From Neiella holothuriorum (GTDB lineage Bacteria; Pseudomonadota; Gammaproteobacteria; Enterobacterales; Neiellaceae): a DNA stretch of 64,000 nt. A program made the translations under genes and the position numbers. The first letter of the stretch is position 1; the number at the start of each line of letters is the position of its first letter. The notes under the pieces were generated by a model. That model was not told where the DNA came from. It searched no databases and saw nothing but the letters and a program-made list of their open reading frames with translations. The stretch is taken from the NCBI RefSeq assembly GCF_019457915.1, contig NZ_JAHZSS010000019.1:1-64000 (forward strand), written 5' to 3'. Positions 19,738 to 27,184 of this stretch are shown in pieces.

Positions 19738-20373
19738 TTAAATCAATTGCCAACGCAACGCCTTGATCACAGCTTGCGTTCGATCGCGCGCATGTAATTT
19801 GGTGAGCAAATTAGAAATATGATTTTTCACCGTGCCCTCGGCTAAATAGACCGCCCCGGCGATTTCTTTGTTACTAAAGCCGGCAGCCAAGTATCGCAAG
19901 ATCTGCTGCTCCTTGGCGGTTAAAGAATCGGCGGGGAGTTGTGGTAATGACTCGTCATCGGACGCAGGTAAATGCTGGCGGTTTAGCAATTCAGGCTCCG
20001 CTAAGAACCCGCCTCCGGCAACGGTTTTTATGGCATGTTCTAGTTTTTCCCAACTAATGTCTTTGAGCAAAAAACCATTAACGCCAGCCTGCAACGCTCT
20101 CATGAACAGCTGATGTTCATCAAAGGTTGTCAGCATCAAGACCGGCGTTAATAGGCCCAGTTGGCGCATTTGCGACACCAGTTGAATGCCATCCATCACT
20201 GGCATGCGAATATCAGAGAGCAACAAATCAACGGGCTGCTGTTGTATCGACGTCAGCGCTTGCTGACCATGCTCAGCCTGCCACAACACACTGAAGTCGG
20301 GATTAAGCTCGATGAGCCGAGCAATACCATCACGGATCAATGCTTGATCATCAACTAAACCGATGCGAATCAC
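19738..20373 (-). CDS. NarL/LuxR family response regulator
   Basis: The 211-residue protein has a receiver domain (IGLVDDQ start, acceptor Asp in LLSDIRMPVMDG, Lys in FLLKDI) and a C-terminal LuxR-type helix-turn-helix (LTAKEQQILRYLAAGFSNKEIA, then AEGTVKNHISNLLTKL). The start is GTG overlapping the kinase stop by 4 bases, with GGAGG correctly placed inside the kinase gene. It forms an operon with the upstream histidine kinase. The target genes are unknown. Confidence 0.93.
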   Translation of the reverse strand: MIRIGLVDDQALIRDGIARLIELNPDFSVLWQAEHGQQALTSIQQQPVDLLLSDIRMPVMDGIQLVSQMRQLGLLTPVLMLTTFDEHQLFMRALQAGVNGFLLKDISWEKLEHAIKTVAGGGFLAEPELLNRQHLPASDDESLPQLPADSLTAKEQQILRYLAAGFSNKEIAGAVYLAEGTVKNHISNLLTKLHARDRTQAVIKALRWQLI

Positions 20374-21593
20374 ACTAACGCCTCCATTGTTTTACCGTCG
20401 CTTTCTACCCTGCCGGATATCATGGATTCAACGCCAATGTCAGTGGCAACGGGCAACGTGATGGAGAGGACAAAACCCGCGGCGTTGCTAACAAATTGAG
20501 CCTGACCGTTGAGGCTACTGACGCGCTCTTGAATGCCGCGCAAACCGCTACCTTGTTCAATATGGCGACAGCCTTGGCCATTATCAGACACTATGAGCAG
20601 CAATTGTCCGGGCACGGCAGGATGAGGCTCAAGGCTAACGAGCACTTTTGTTGCATTGCCGTGGCGTAAGGCATTACTGATAGCCTCTTCAATACAATGC
20701 GCCAATTGACTATTTTGCACCGATGACAAGAGTCCATGCTCTAACTGACATTGCAGCTCGATGGCTGCGGGTAAACCACGGCGCAGTTGCCGCATAAAAT
20801 CGGTGAGGCAGATGTTCGATTGCTGACGCATGTGATGAACAATAGTGCGAGTCTGCTGCAAGGTGTTGTTCACAGCTTGCCGCAGACTTTGGTAAAACTC
20901 ATGCGGCTGCTCCGGCGGCCGATGAAGGGCGTGCTCTAGCTGTAAACTCAAAGCCGTTAGATGATGGCCAACACTATCGTGCAGATCGCGTGCAATGCGC
21001 AATCGCTCTTGGTGTTCACTCTGCTGAGTTAAACGCGATTGCGCTGCAACCAGCTTTAGGTGTGTCGCTTCGAGTAATTTTTGTTGGTGTTGCGCGAGCA
21101 AGCGTGAGCGTGTCGACAACGCCGCAAACAATTCAAAACTGAGAAAGACTAAGTTGGAGATCACCGTGTGCTGGGTCAAGCCGCTGAACGCGTCAATGGC
21201 AAACAGGGCGAGGTTTAAGCCAATCAAGCCCCACCACCAGCGCTTTAAGCCAAGAAATGCTGGCAATTGAGCCGCGCACAACACAAACAATACTGGAGCA
21301 ACTAAGCTGCGCTCATTGGCGTAAATCAGTAATGCACAGACACATTGAAGCAACAATGCGATCCGCTGAGCACGGCCAATATTGTTACCAGACTGCCAGA
21401 TAGTGGCATAGCTAAAGGCCAGCGCCATCACCACGATTAAGCTAAAGCGGAACGCCGTGAGATCACCATTTAACGCATCCACCCAAGTCACCACGGCATA
21501 GGTAATCAAACCGCTCATCGACAAAATCAAATCATCCCGTTGCATGGCGTCACGCAGGCGAGCAAAGACAGAACGAGAAACATTTTCAGACAT
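20370..21593 (-). CDS. NarL-type sensor histidine kinase, membrane bound
   Basis: The 407-residue kinase has several membrane helices in the first ~165 residues with very short loops, so the sensor seems to be in or near the membrane (DesK-like layout). The dimerisation domain has the phospho-acceptor motif RIARDLHDSVGHHLTAL, and the ATPase domain has EEAISNALRHGNA (N box) and VSDNGQGC (G1 box) with a GLRGIQERV segment. This is the HisKA_3 class that pairs with LuxR-type regulators such as the adjacent gene. The signal is unknown. Confidence 0.92.
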   Translation of the reverse strand: MSENVSRSVFARLRDAMQRDDLILSMSGLITYAVVTWVDALNGDLTAFRFSLIVVMALAFSYATIWQSGNNIGRAQRIALLLQCVCALLIYANERSLVAPVLFVLCAAQLPAFLGLKRWWWGLIGLNLALFAIDAFSGLTQHTVISNLVFLSFELFAALSTRSRLLAQHQQKLLEATHLKLVAAQSRLTQQSEHQERLRIARDLHDSVGHHLTALSLQLEHALHRPPEQPHEFYQSLRQAVNNTLQQTRTIVHHMRQQSNICLTDFMRQLRRGLPAAIELQCQLEHGLLSSVQNSQLAHCIEEAISNALRHGNATKVLVSLEPHPAVPGQLLLIVSDNGQGCRHIEQGSGLRGIQERVSSLNGQAQFVSNAAGFVLSITLPVATDIGVESMISGRVESDGKTMEALV

Positions 21594-21850
21594 GGCTTAG
21601 CAAATCCTTTTCAACAAACTGACTGTCCCATTTGGATATTTGAGCTGCGCAGGCACCGACCAACTCGCCTGTCGAGCGCGAACTGCCACTATGCCATTCT
21701 CCTGTGGCAACCGGCAGTGCCAAAAGTCACGATTTTCATGCCTCCAATGAATGACCAATGGCACCTGTGTAATGTGCGCAAGATTGTTTCAATAGATCCC
21801 GAACAGCACAGTCACTCCGACTGAAACGACATCAACAAGAGGATTTGACC

Positions 21851-22276
21851 ATGTCTACTTACTGGATTGCAGGATTAATCACCCCATTTATGACCCTCAT
21901 TGCGTTATCTGCGCAAGCCGCCACATTGGATGTAACCATTGACAACAATCAAGCCACAGGTGGTACCTACATTGAAGTGTATGACTCAAACGAACGCTAT
22001 GAGGCGGAGCAAGGCGCCATTGCCCGAATGATTCTGGATGCCGACGATAAACCACTACATTTCGTGCTTGCCGATCTTGCAGCTGGTGAATACGTGGTGA
22101 GAATGTTTCAAGATCTCAATGGCAATGGACAACTCGATGCCAACTGGCTTGGTATTCCTAATGAGCCCTATGGCTTTTCAAACAATGTAGGCAGTTACGG
22201 CCCGGCCAGTTTTGACGATGCCAAAGTCACGCTGATAGAAGATCAAACCACCGAAATATCCATTTCTTTGCAATAA
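21851..22276 (+). CDS. DUF2141 secreted protein
   Basis: The 141-residue protein has a signal peptide ending near AQAA. The mature part has the DUF2141 pattern: LDVTIDNNQATGGTYIEVYDS, LAAGEYVVRMFQDLNGNGQLD, and IPNEPYGFSNN. It is a small beta-rich periplasmic or exported protein of unknown function. AAGAGGA lies 8 bases before the chosen ATG at 21851; an in-frame TTG two codons earlier is less likely. It is divergent from the histidine kinase operon, so it may be a target of that system; this is only a guess from position. Confidence 0.78.
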   Translation: MSTYWIAGLITPFMTLIALSAQAATLDVTIDNNQATGGTYIEVYDSNERYEAEQGAIARMILDADDKPLHFVLADLAAGEYVVRMFQDLNGNGQLDANWLGIPNEPYGFSNNVGSYGPASFDDAKVTLIEDQTTEISISLQ

Positions 22277-22299
22277 CCTAACCCTAGCTTGATTGCCGC

Positions 22300-24378
22300 T
22301 TACTGAAAGTCCAGCACGTCACTCGTGTTGGGCTTGTCAGATCTTCCAGAAGAGTTAGCAAAGCGGCAGGTGTTAAGCGCGTGACGTAGCGTTCCTAAAC
22401 ACAGCAAACCGATTAGCCCCAACAAACCCCAGCTACTGCCACCTGAGCCAGACTGGTTAGCACTATCTCCTGTGTCGGTCGACCCAGTATCATCCTGACT
22501 CGTTTGAATAGCGAGTTGCAATGTTTGCTGCGCCGTTTTAACCGGTTCGCCATCATCGCTGACCGTGACGGTAATGCTAACGTTTTCGGTATCCAGATCG
22601 TTGGGGTCAAAACTGAACGAACTTGCCGTTTCGGCAACCCATTCCGTATTGAACTGCCATTGGTATTGATGGCTGTCGCCCGCATTAGCATCGGCGACAG
22701 TTGCCGATACACTGACAACGCCCGCTGTCCGATCGATTTGCGAAACGCTACTGCCGTCTTGGCGAGCAATTAAATTCACCGTTGGCGCAAAGTTTTCACA
22801 TCCGTTCGCATCAACAATGGCTCCTACCGTGGTGTTGTCACAACTATCTTGTGCGTCAGTAACGCCGTCGCTATCACTGTCAATCACCGCTGGTTCGCCG
22901 TCCAAATTAACAAAGTAAATATTGTCCAAATAGACAGAGCCATTACCCTCAACTTTTAATTGAAAGGTATCCGTTAAATCGACAGCAGTGAACGTGGATA
23001 GCGGAATATCCGTGCTGATCCATTGGTGTTGTTCAACAGCAAACGGGTAAGGTGTTTCTTGCGGGCCAGGGCTGATCAGATACACACTTAATGCTGTGGA
23101 AGAACTCGTCCAATAGTCCACATGCAGGTGAGTCATACCGCTGACATCCTGATGATTGCCATCATAGTCAGTGCCTTGATAATTGAGGCCGGTATACATA
23201 AGTACCTCGTCATCATTCAACATCGGCTGCGTTACAATCGTTGACTGGCCCCAGTCTGGATTAAAATTAACCCCGTCAATCTCGTTATAGGCATCGCTAA
23301 AAAGCGCAATAACATCACTTGCCACTGGTGTCGGAGTTGGCGCCGCTGTGGTTGGCGTTTCCGTTACTTGAGAATCGGCACAGCCATTAATATCAACGCT
23401 TGTGCCAGCTGGCGTGTCATGACATTGGTCCAGACTATTGCCAACGCCGTCGCCATCATCATCGGCTGAGATTGGCGTGGTTTGATTACACCCTGTTGCT
23501 GAATTATCAGCGGTGGTGCAATGGGCGACATAATCAACTTCCATGGTGGCCTGCATCAGGCTGGCATCAACTGCGCCGCCTAAATTGCCGCCAATGGCCA
23601 CGTTTAACAGCAAAAACATTGGCTCTTTGTATTGCGGGCAAGCGCTAATGTCATGGGATTTTACGACGTTCCCGTCCATGAAAAAGCTAACCTGATCAGC
23701 GCTCCACTCAATGGCATAGGTATGGAAATCTTGAACATCGGCAGCACCACCCGCATACGTTGGTCGAAACTCGCTACCGCATCCATTCACATTGAAAAAG
23801 TTAGTGATATAACTGCCGCCGTCGTTGGAAAACCATTCCCACACATCAATTTCACCGGCTCCAGCATTTGGCCAATTCACCGTATCGTTGTCGCCGCGAA
23901 TTGGATGTTCAGCAATACGGTTTTCCAGCATCCAGAAAGCAGGCCAAGTACCACCTTCTAGGTTGAGAAAACGCAATCGTGTTTCAATGCGACCATACAA
24001 GAACTCGCGTTTATCTTTGCTATTGAGCCGGCCTGACGTCCACTCGCGTTGTTGGTTGCCCAACCCAGGGCAAGCAATATCTTGGCGTCTAGCGATGATT
24101 TTCAAAGTGCCATCTGACACGTCATAGTTCTTCTGCAATGAACTTTCGTTATCGGTATAACATTGAATTTCGTTGTTATAGTTGGCTTGGATCTGTGCCG
24201 TCCAGTTGTCCCAATTGACACCTTCCCCTTCGAAAGCATCAATCCATTGCACTTCCCAACCCGCCTGCGCAGGCGCCACAGCCAAGAACAATAGCGCCGC
24301 AGCCAGAAGCTGGTTAATCGAATAACCCCTGAACCACAGGCTCAGTCTTTCTCTATGAGATCTTTTTTCGTTCATCAT
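22300..24378 (-). CDS. Secreted GH16 glucanase (laminarinase type) with TSP3 repeats and GlyGly-CTERM-like end
   Basis: A secreted multidomain enzyme of about 692 residues. After a signal peptide (ending APAQA) comes a glycoside hydrolase family 16 catalytic domain (about 40-290) with the retaining active site EIDVWEW, flanked by GTWPAFWML as in beta-1,3-glucanases. Then come a thrombospondin type-3 repeat (DDDGDGVGNSLDQC), a carbohydrate-binding-like beta domain (about 355-490), a second TSP3 repeat (DSDSDGVTDAQDSC), an Ig/PKD-like domain, and a Ser/Gly/Thr linker with GSGGSSWGLLGLIGLLCLG, resembling the GlyGly-CTERM sorting signal cleaved by rhombosortase. About 28 residues follow this segment, which is odd since it normally ends the protein. 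The start is ATG 24378; a GTG 36 bases upstream is possible. Confidence 0.88.
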   Translation of the reverse strand: MMNEKRSHRERLSLWFRGYSINQLLAAALLFLAVAPAQAGWEVQWIDAFEGEGVNWDNWTAQIQANYNNEIQCYTDNESSLQKNYDVSDGTLKIIARRQDIACPGLGNQQREWTSGRLNSKDKREFLYGRIETRLRFLNLEGGTWPAFWMLENRIAEHPIRGDNDTVNWPNAGAGEIDVWEWFSNDGGSYITNFFNVNGCGSEFRPTYAGGAADVQDFHTYAIEWSADQVSFFMDGNVVKSHDISACPQYKEPMFLLLNVAIGGNLGGAVDASLMQATMEVDYVAHCTTADNSATGCNQTTPISADDDGDGVGNSLDQCHDTPAGTSVDINGCADSQVTETPTTAAPTPTPVASDVIALFSDAYNEIDGVNFNPDWGQSTIVTQPMLNDDEVLMYTGLNYQGTDYDGNHQDVSGMTHLHVDYWTSSSTALSVYLISPGPQETPYPFAVEQHQWISTDIPLSTFTAVDLTDTFQLKVEGNGSVYLDNIYFVNLDGEPAVIDSDSDGVTDAQDSCDNTTVGAIVDANGCENFAPTVNLIARQDGSSVSQIDRTAGVVSVSATVADANAGDSHQYQWQFNTEWVAETASSFSFDPNDLDTENVSITVTVSDDGEPVKTAQQTLQLAIQTSQDDTGSTDTGDSANQSGSGGSSWGLLGLIGLLCLGTLRHALNTCRFANSSGRSDKPNTSDVLDFQ

Positions 24379-24789
24379 TATTATCTGTTTTGTTTGTGTG
24401 GGTTTGCGCCACACCTCACCAGAGCGAACGCGGGCCCTAAGTAAGCGCTTTCATCGTTAAGTGAAATGCGCTTTATCAATAACGGGTCTGCGTATCGCGT
24501 CGGTGGTACGGTGAGATATGGAAGAAGGGCAAATCCTACGCAAAATATTGGTAAAGCCAATTCAAACTTCGATCTAGCTTTGGGTTTTGTGAGCATGCGA
24601 GCAAGTTAACAAGGCCGTTAAGCGCGGCGATTGAAAAGCCACCGCTAGGTTTTATTGATACAAGTGGCTAATGGTAAGCGCATGAACCTAAGGTGCAATT
24701 TGTCATGGTTTGTAACAAGCTGACGATGTTTTTTGCCATGTCCCGTGCTTATAATCGCAATTAACGTATGCACAAAGGATCGATCGACA
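24379..24789. other. Divergent intergenic region between the GH16 gene and cysZ
   Basis: It contains the two operator-like palindromes near 24440-24475 and otherwise no recognisable gene or RNA. An open frame on the minus strand here has no family signal or ribosome-binding site and was not called. Confidence 0.4.
24440..24475. promoter_or_regulatory. Possible LacI-family operators upstream of the GH16 gene
   Basis: On the minus strand TGAAAGCGCTTACT (24453-24440) fits the degenerate palindrome bound by LacI/CcpA-type regulators. A second related palindrome, TGAAATGCGCTTTATC, starts at 24462 on the plus strand. Both lie 60-100 bases upstream of the laminarinase-type gene, as expected for sugar-responsive control. 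No LacI-type gene is in the window. Confidence 0.4.
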
Positions 24790-25545
24790 ATGCAGGTAAT
24801 TCAGGGAGGCAGCAGCGGAGCCGCCTACTTTTTTAAAGGCTTTGAGCTGATTCAAACCAAAGGCTTGCGTCGTTTTGTCGCGGTACCGCTGATCATTAAT
24901 TTGATCATCTTTTCAGTGCTGTTTGGTTACTTGATTAGCAGCCTGACGGAATGGTTCGTGCTGCTTCAAAATTGGCTGCCGAGTTGGCTTAGCTGGCTTG
25001 AATATCTGCTGTGGCCGCTGGCGATTATTTCGATGCTGATTACCTTTTCGTTTTTGTTTGCCACTGCCGCAAACTGGTTGGCTGCGCCTTTTAACGGCTT
25101 ATTGGCTGAAAAAGTCGAATTGTATCTGACCGGAAAACCTATCAATACAGGTGGTTTTGTCGACTTAATCAAAGACGTGCCCAGACTTTTTGCCCGCGAA
25201 TTTCAAAAGCTTGGTTACTTCATTCCTCGTGCTCTGCTTTGTTTGATTCTATTTTTTATTCCGCTGGTAGGACAAACGCTCGCCCCCGTCATTTGGTTTT
25301 TGTTTTCAGCTTGGATGATGGCGATTCAATACAGTGATTACCCGTTTGATAACCATAAAATTCCATTCGCTCGAATGAAATTAAGACTTAAAGAGAAACG
25401 CTCACAAAGCATGAGTTTCGGCATTATGGTGATGCTCTTTACGATGATCCCGATCGTAAACTTACTGGTCATGCCCGTAGCCATTTGTGGCGCAACATCA
25501 ATGTGGGTGCAAACTCACCGCCAACAATTACTGAACAAACCGTGA
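24790..25545 (+). CDS. cysZ: Sulfate transporter CysZ
   Basis: The 251-residue inner-membrane protein matches CysZ in length and pattern: GGSSGAAYFFKGFELIQTKGLRRFVAVPL at the N-terminus, two pairs of long hydrophobic segments, WLAAPFNGLLAEKVE, a central KDVPRLFAREFQKL, and a C-terminal MPVAICGATSMW. CysZ mediates sulfate uptake for cysteine synthesis. The ATG at 24790 gives the family N-terminus; an upstream in-frame ATG would add 19 poorly fitting residues. AAAGGA lies upstream. cysK, acting later in the same pathway, is at 43.2 kb. Confidence 0.9.
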   Translation: MQVIQGGSSGAAYFFKGFELIQTKGLRRFVAVPLIINLIIFSVLFGYLISSLTEWFVLLQNWLPSWLSWLEYLLWPLAIISMLITFSFLFATAANWLAAPFNGLLAEKVELYLTGKPINTGGFVDLIKDVPRLFAREFQKLGYFIPRALLCLILFFIPLVGQTLAPVIWFLFSAWMMAIQYSDYPFDNHKIPFARMKLRLKEKRSQSMSFGIMVMLFTMIPIVNLLVMPVAICGATSMWVQTHRQQLLNKP

Positions 25546-25767
25546 TTCAACGGCGCTATTCGCGAACCGAAAGCGCCTGATTCATATCCCTCAGGCAAAC
25601 CACATTCACTCAATGGCCTGTTACCGGCTATCGAAGTTAATTAGCAAGTCAGCGTGGCTGCGGCGTCGCTTGTTCCGCGTTGCCAACGCAGAGCTGAACA
25701 AGTGCATTCGGAATACAACAAAGCCCCAAATTAGTGCGCAGAACAATTCGGCGCCTCTCACCCTCCT

Positions 25768-25774
25768 TGCACCA
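25768..25774 (+). promoter_or_regulatory. TGCACCA element, possible NtrC half-site
   Basis: TGCACCA matches one half of the NtrC palindrome (TGCAC...GTGCA type); the other half is not conserved. It lies about 80 bases upstream of the -24/-12 promoter of the nitrate operon. The same heptamer occurs twice upstream of the Amt fusion gene. Confidence 0.35.
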
Positions 25775-25854
25775 TTTTAAGACAAAAATAGCAACAAGCT
25801 GTTTTATAACAACTATTACAAACTCATTTTGTCAATTACACCCGTTGACGGGGT

Positions 25855-25870
25855 TGGTATGCCGATTGCT
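25855..25870 (+). promoter_or_regulatory. sigma-54 promoter of the nitrate assimilation operon
   Basis: TGGTATG-CCGA-TTGCT closely fits the TGGCACG-N4-TTGCW consensus. GG (25856-25857) and GC (25868-25869) are separated by exactly 10 bases. The predicted transcript starts about 20 bases before the first ATG at 25901. Confidence 0.72.
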
Positions 25871-25900
25871 AATTAATCTACAAAAGAAATTATTCTAAGA

Positions 25901-27184
25901 ATGACAGGCCCTGCTGGAATGAGAAAAGAACGTTTAGTCGTGATCGGCAATGGTATGGCTGGCATGAAAGCAGTAGAAGAGCTGCTAGAAGCTAAGCCCG
26001 ATTACTATGACATCACTATTTTTGGTGCTGAACCCTACGGCAACTACAACCGCATCATGTTGTCGCCAGTGCTATGCGGTGAGAAAACCATTGATGAAAT
26101 CATGATTAATGATCGTCAGTGGTACAAAGACAATCACATTACCTTGCATGCTGGGCCTGACAAGCAAGTGGTGAGCATCAACCGTCGTAGGCGACTCGTT
26201 GAATCGCGCGATGGCACCTCTGCCCGATATGATCGATTGCTTATCGCGACCGGTTCAAAACCCTTTATCATTCCCTTTCCCGGCCATAAACTTGATGGCG
26301 TCATCGCCTTTCGAGACATCTTTGACGTGAACACCATGCTCAGTTATGCCGCCTCTAAACAGCATGCGGTTGTGCTTGGCGGCGGGCTGTTAGGGCTGGA
26401 AGCAGCAAATGGGCTGCGCCAACAAGGCATGGATGTCACTGTTGTCCATAACTGCGCCACCTTATTAAATCGGCAACTCGACAGCACTGCCGCCGATTTA
26501 CTGCAAACCGAATTCGAATCCCGTGGCATTCAGTTCAAAATGGCGGCCGAAACGAAAGAATTAATAGGCGACAAATCAGGTCACGTCACCCAAGTCACCT
26601 TCGCCGATGGTTCCGAACTCCCTTGTGACTTGTTTGTGATGGCCGTTGGCGTAAAACCAAACTTTGAACTAGCTCAGCAAGCCGGATTACATTGCGAACG
26701 CGGCATTGTGGTTAACGACACTTTGCAAACCTTCGATCCGAGCATTTATGCCGTTGGCGAATGCGTTCAGCATCGCGGCCAAACGTTTGGTTTAGTTGCC
26801 CCTGTGTTTGAGCAAGCCAAAGTATGCGCCAATCATCTCAGCGGTCATGGGGTTGCCGAGTACAAGATGCTACCTACTGCAACCAAGCTAAAAGTGTCTG
26901 GAATTAACATGTTTTCCGTTGGCGACTTCAATGGTGATGCTGGCTGCGAACTTATCGAATTTCACGATCAACAACTGAACGTCTACAAACGTTTGGTATT
27001 GCGCGACAACACGCTGGTGGGCGCTGTGCTTTACGGCGATACCAAAGATGGTAGCTGGTACCAAAGCTTATTAGAAAGCCAACAAAATCTTGCCAGCATT
27101 CGTTCAATGCTCATTTTCGGCCAGCACTATGCCGACGTTTTTGCTCAAGAAATGACTGATTCGCCAATGCCAGAGGTAGCGTAA
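25901..27184 (+). CDS. NasC/NirB-like FAD-dependent reductase of assimilatory nitrate reduction
   Basis: This 427-residue flavoprotein probably passes electrons from NAD(P)H to nitrate reductase. It has two Rossmann nucleotide-binding motifs: VVIGNGMAGMKAVEEL near the N-terminus for FAD and VVLGGGLLGLEAANGL near residue 150 for NAD(P)H. ATGSKP and the late FAD motif IYAVGECVQH are also present. It corresponds to the N-terminal half of NirB or to the small NasC subunit; there is no BFD [2Fe-2S] domain or sirohaem domain. A second ATG at 25919 gives a more typical N-terminus and may be the true start. The nasA gene begins on the base after its stop codon. Confidence 0.88.
   Translation: MTGPAGMRKERLVVIGNGMAGMKAVEELLEAKPDYYDITIFGAEPYGNYNRIMLSPVLCGEKTIDEIMINDRQWYKDNHITLHAGPDKQVVSINRRRRLVESRDGTSARYDRLLIATGSKPFIIPFPGHKLDGVIAFRDIFDVNTMLSYAASKQHAVVLGGGLLGLEAANGLRQQGMDVTVVHNCATLLNRQLDSTAADLLQTEFESRGIQFKMAAETKELIGDKSGHVTQVTFADGSELPCDLFVMAVGVKPNFELAQQAGLHCERGIVVNDTLQTFDPSIYAVGECVQHRGQTFGLVAPVFEQAKVCANHLSGHGVAEYKMLPTATKLKVSGINMFSVGDFNGDAGCELIEFHDQQLNVYKRLVLRDNTLVGAVLYGDTKDGSWYQSLLESQQNLASIRSMLIFGQHYADVFAQEMTDSPMPEVA

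Larger units (their letters stand above)
25546..25900. other. Regulatory region upstream of the nitrate assimilation genes
   Basis: It holds a sigma-54 type promoter at 25855-25870 and a TGCACCA element at 25768-25774 about 80 bases further up. The rest shows no gene. AT-rich sequence lies between the two elements, as is common where DNA bends to bring an enhancer-bound activator to the polymerase. Confidence 0.5.

Noticed and set aside
24381-24596. 71-residue minus-strand frame upstream of the GH16 gene
   Set aside because: It has no ribosome-binding sequence or recognisable motif and contains the operator-like palindromes.
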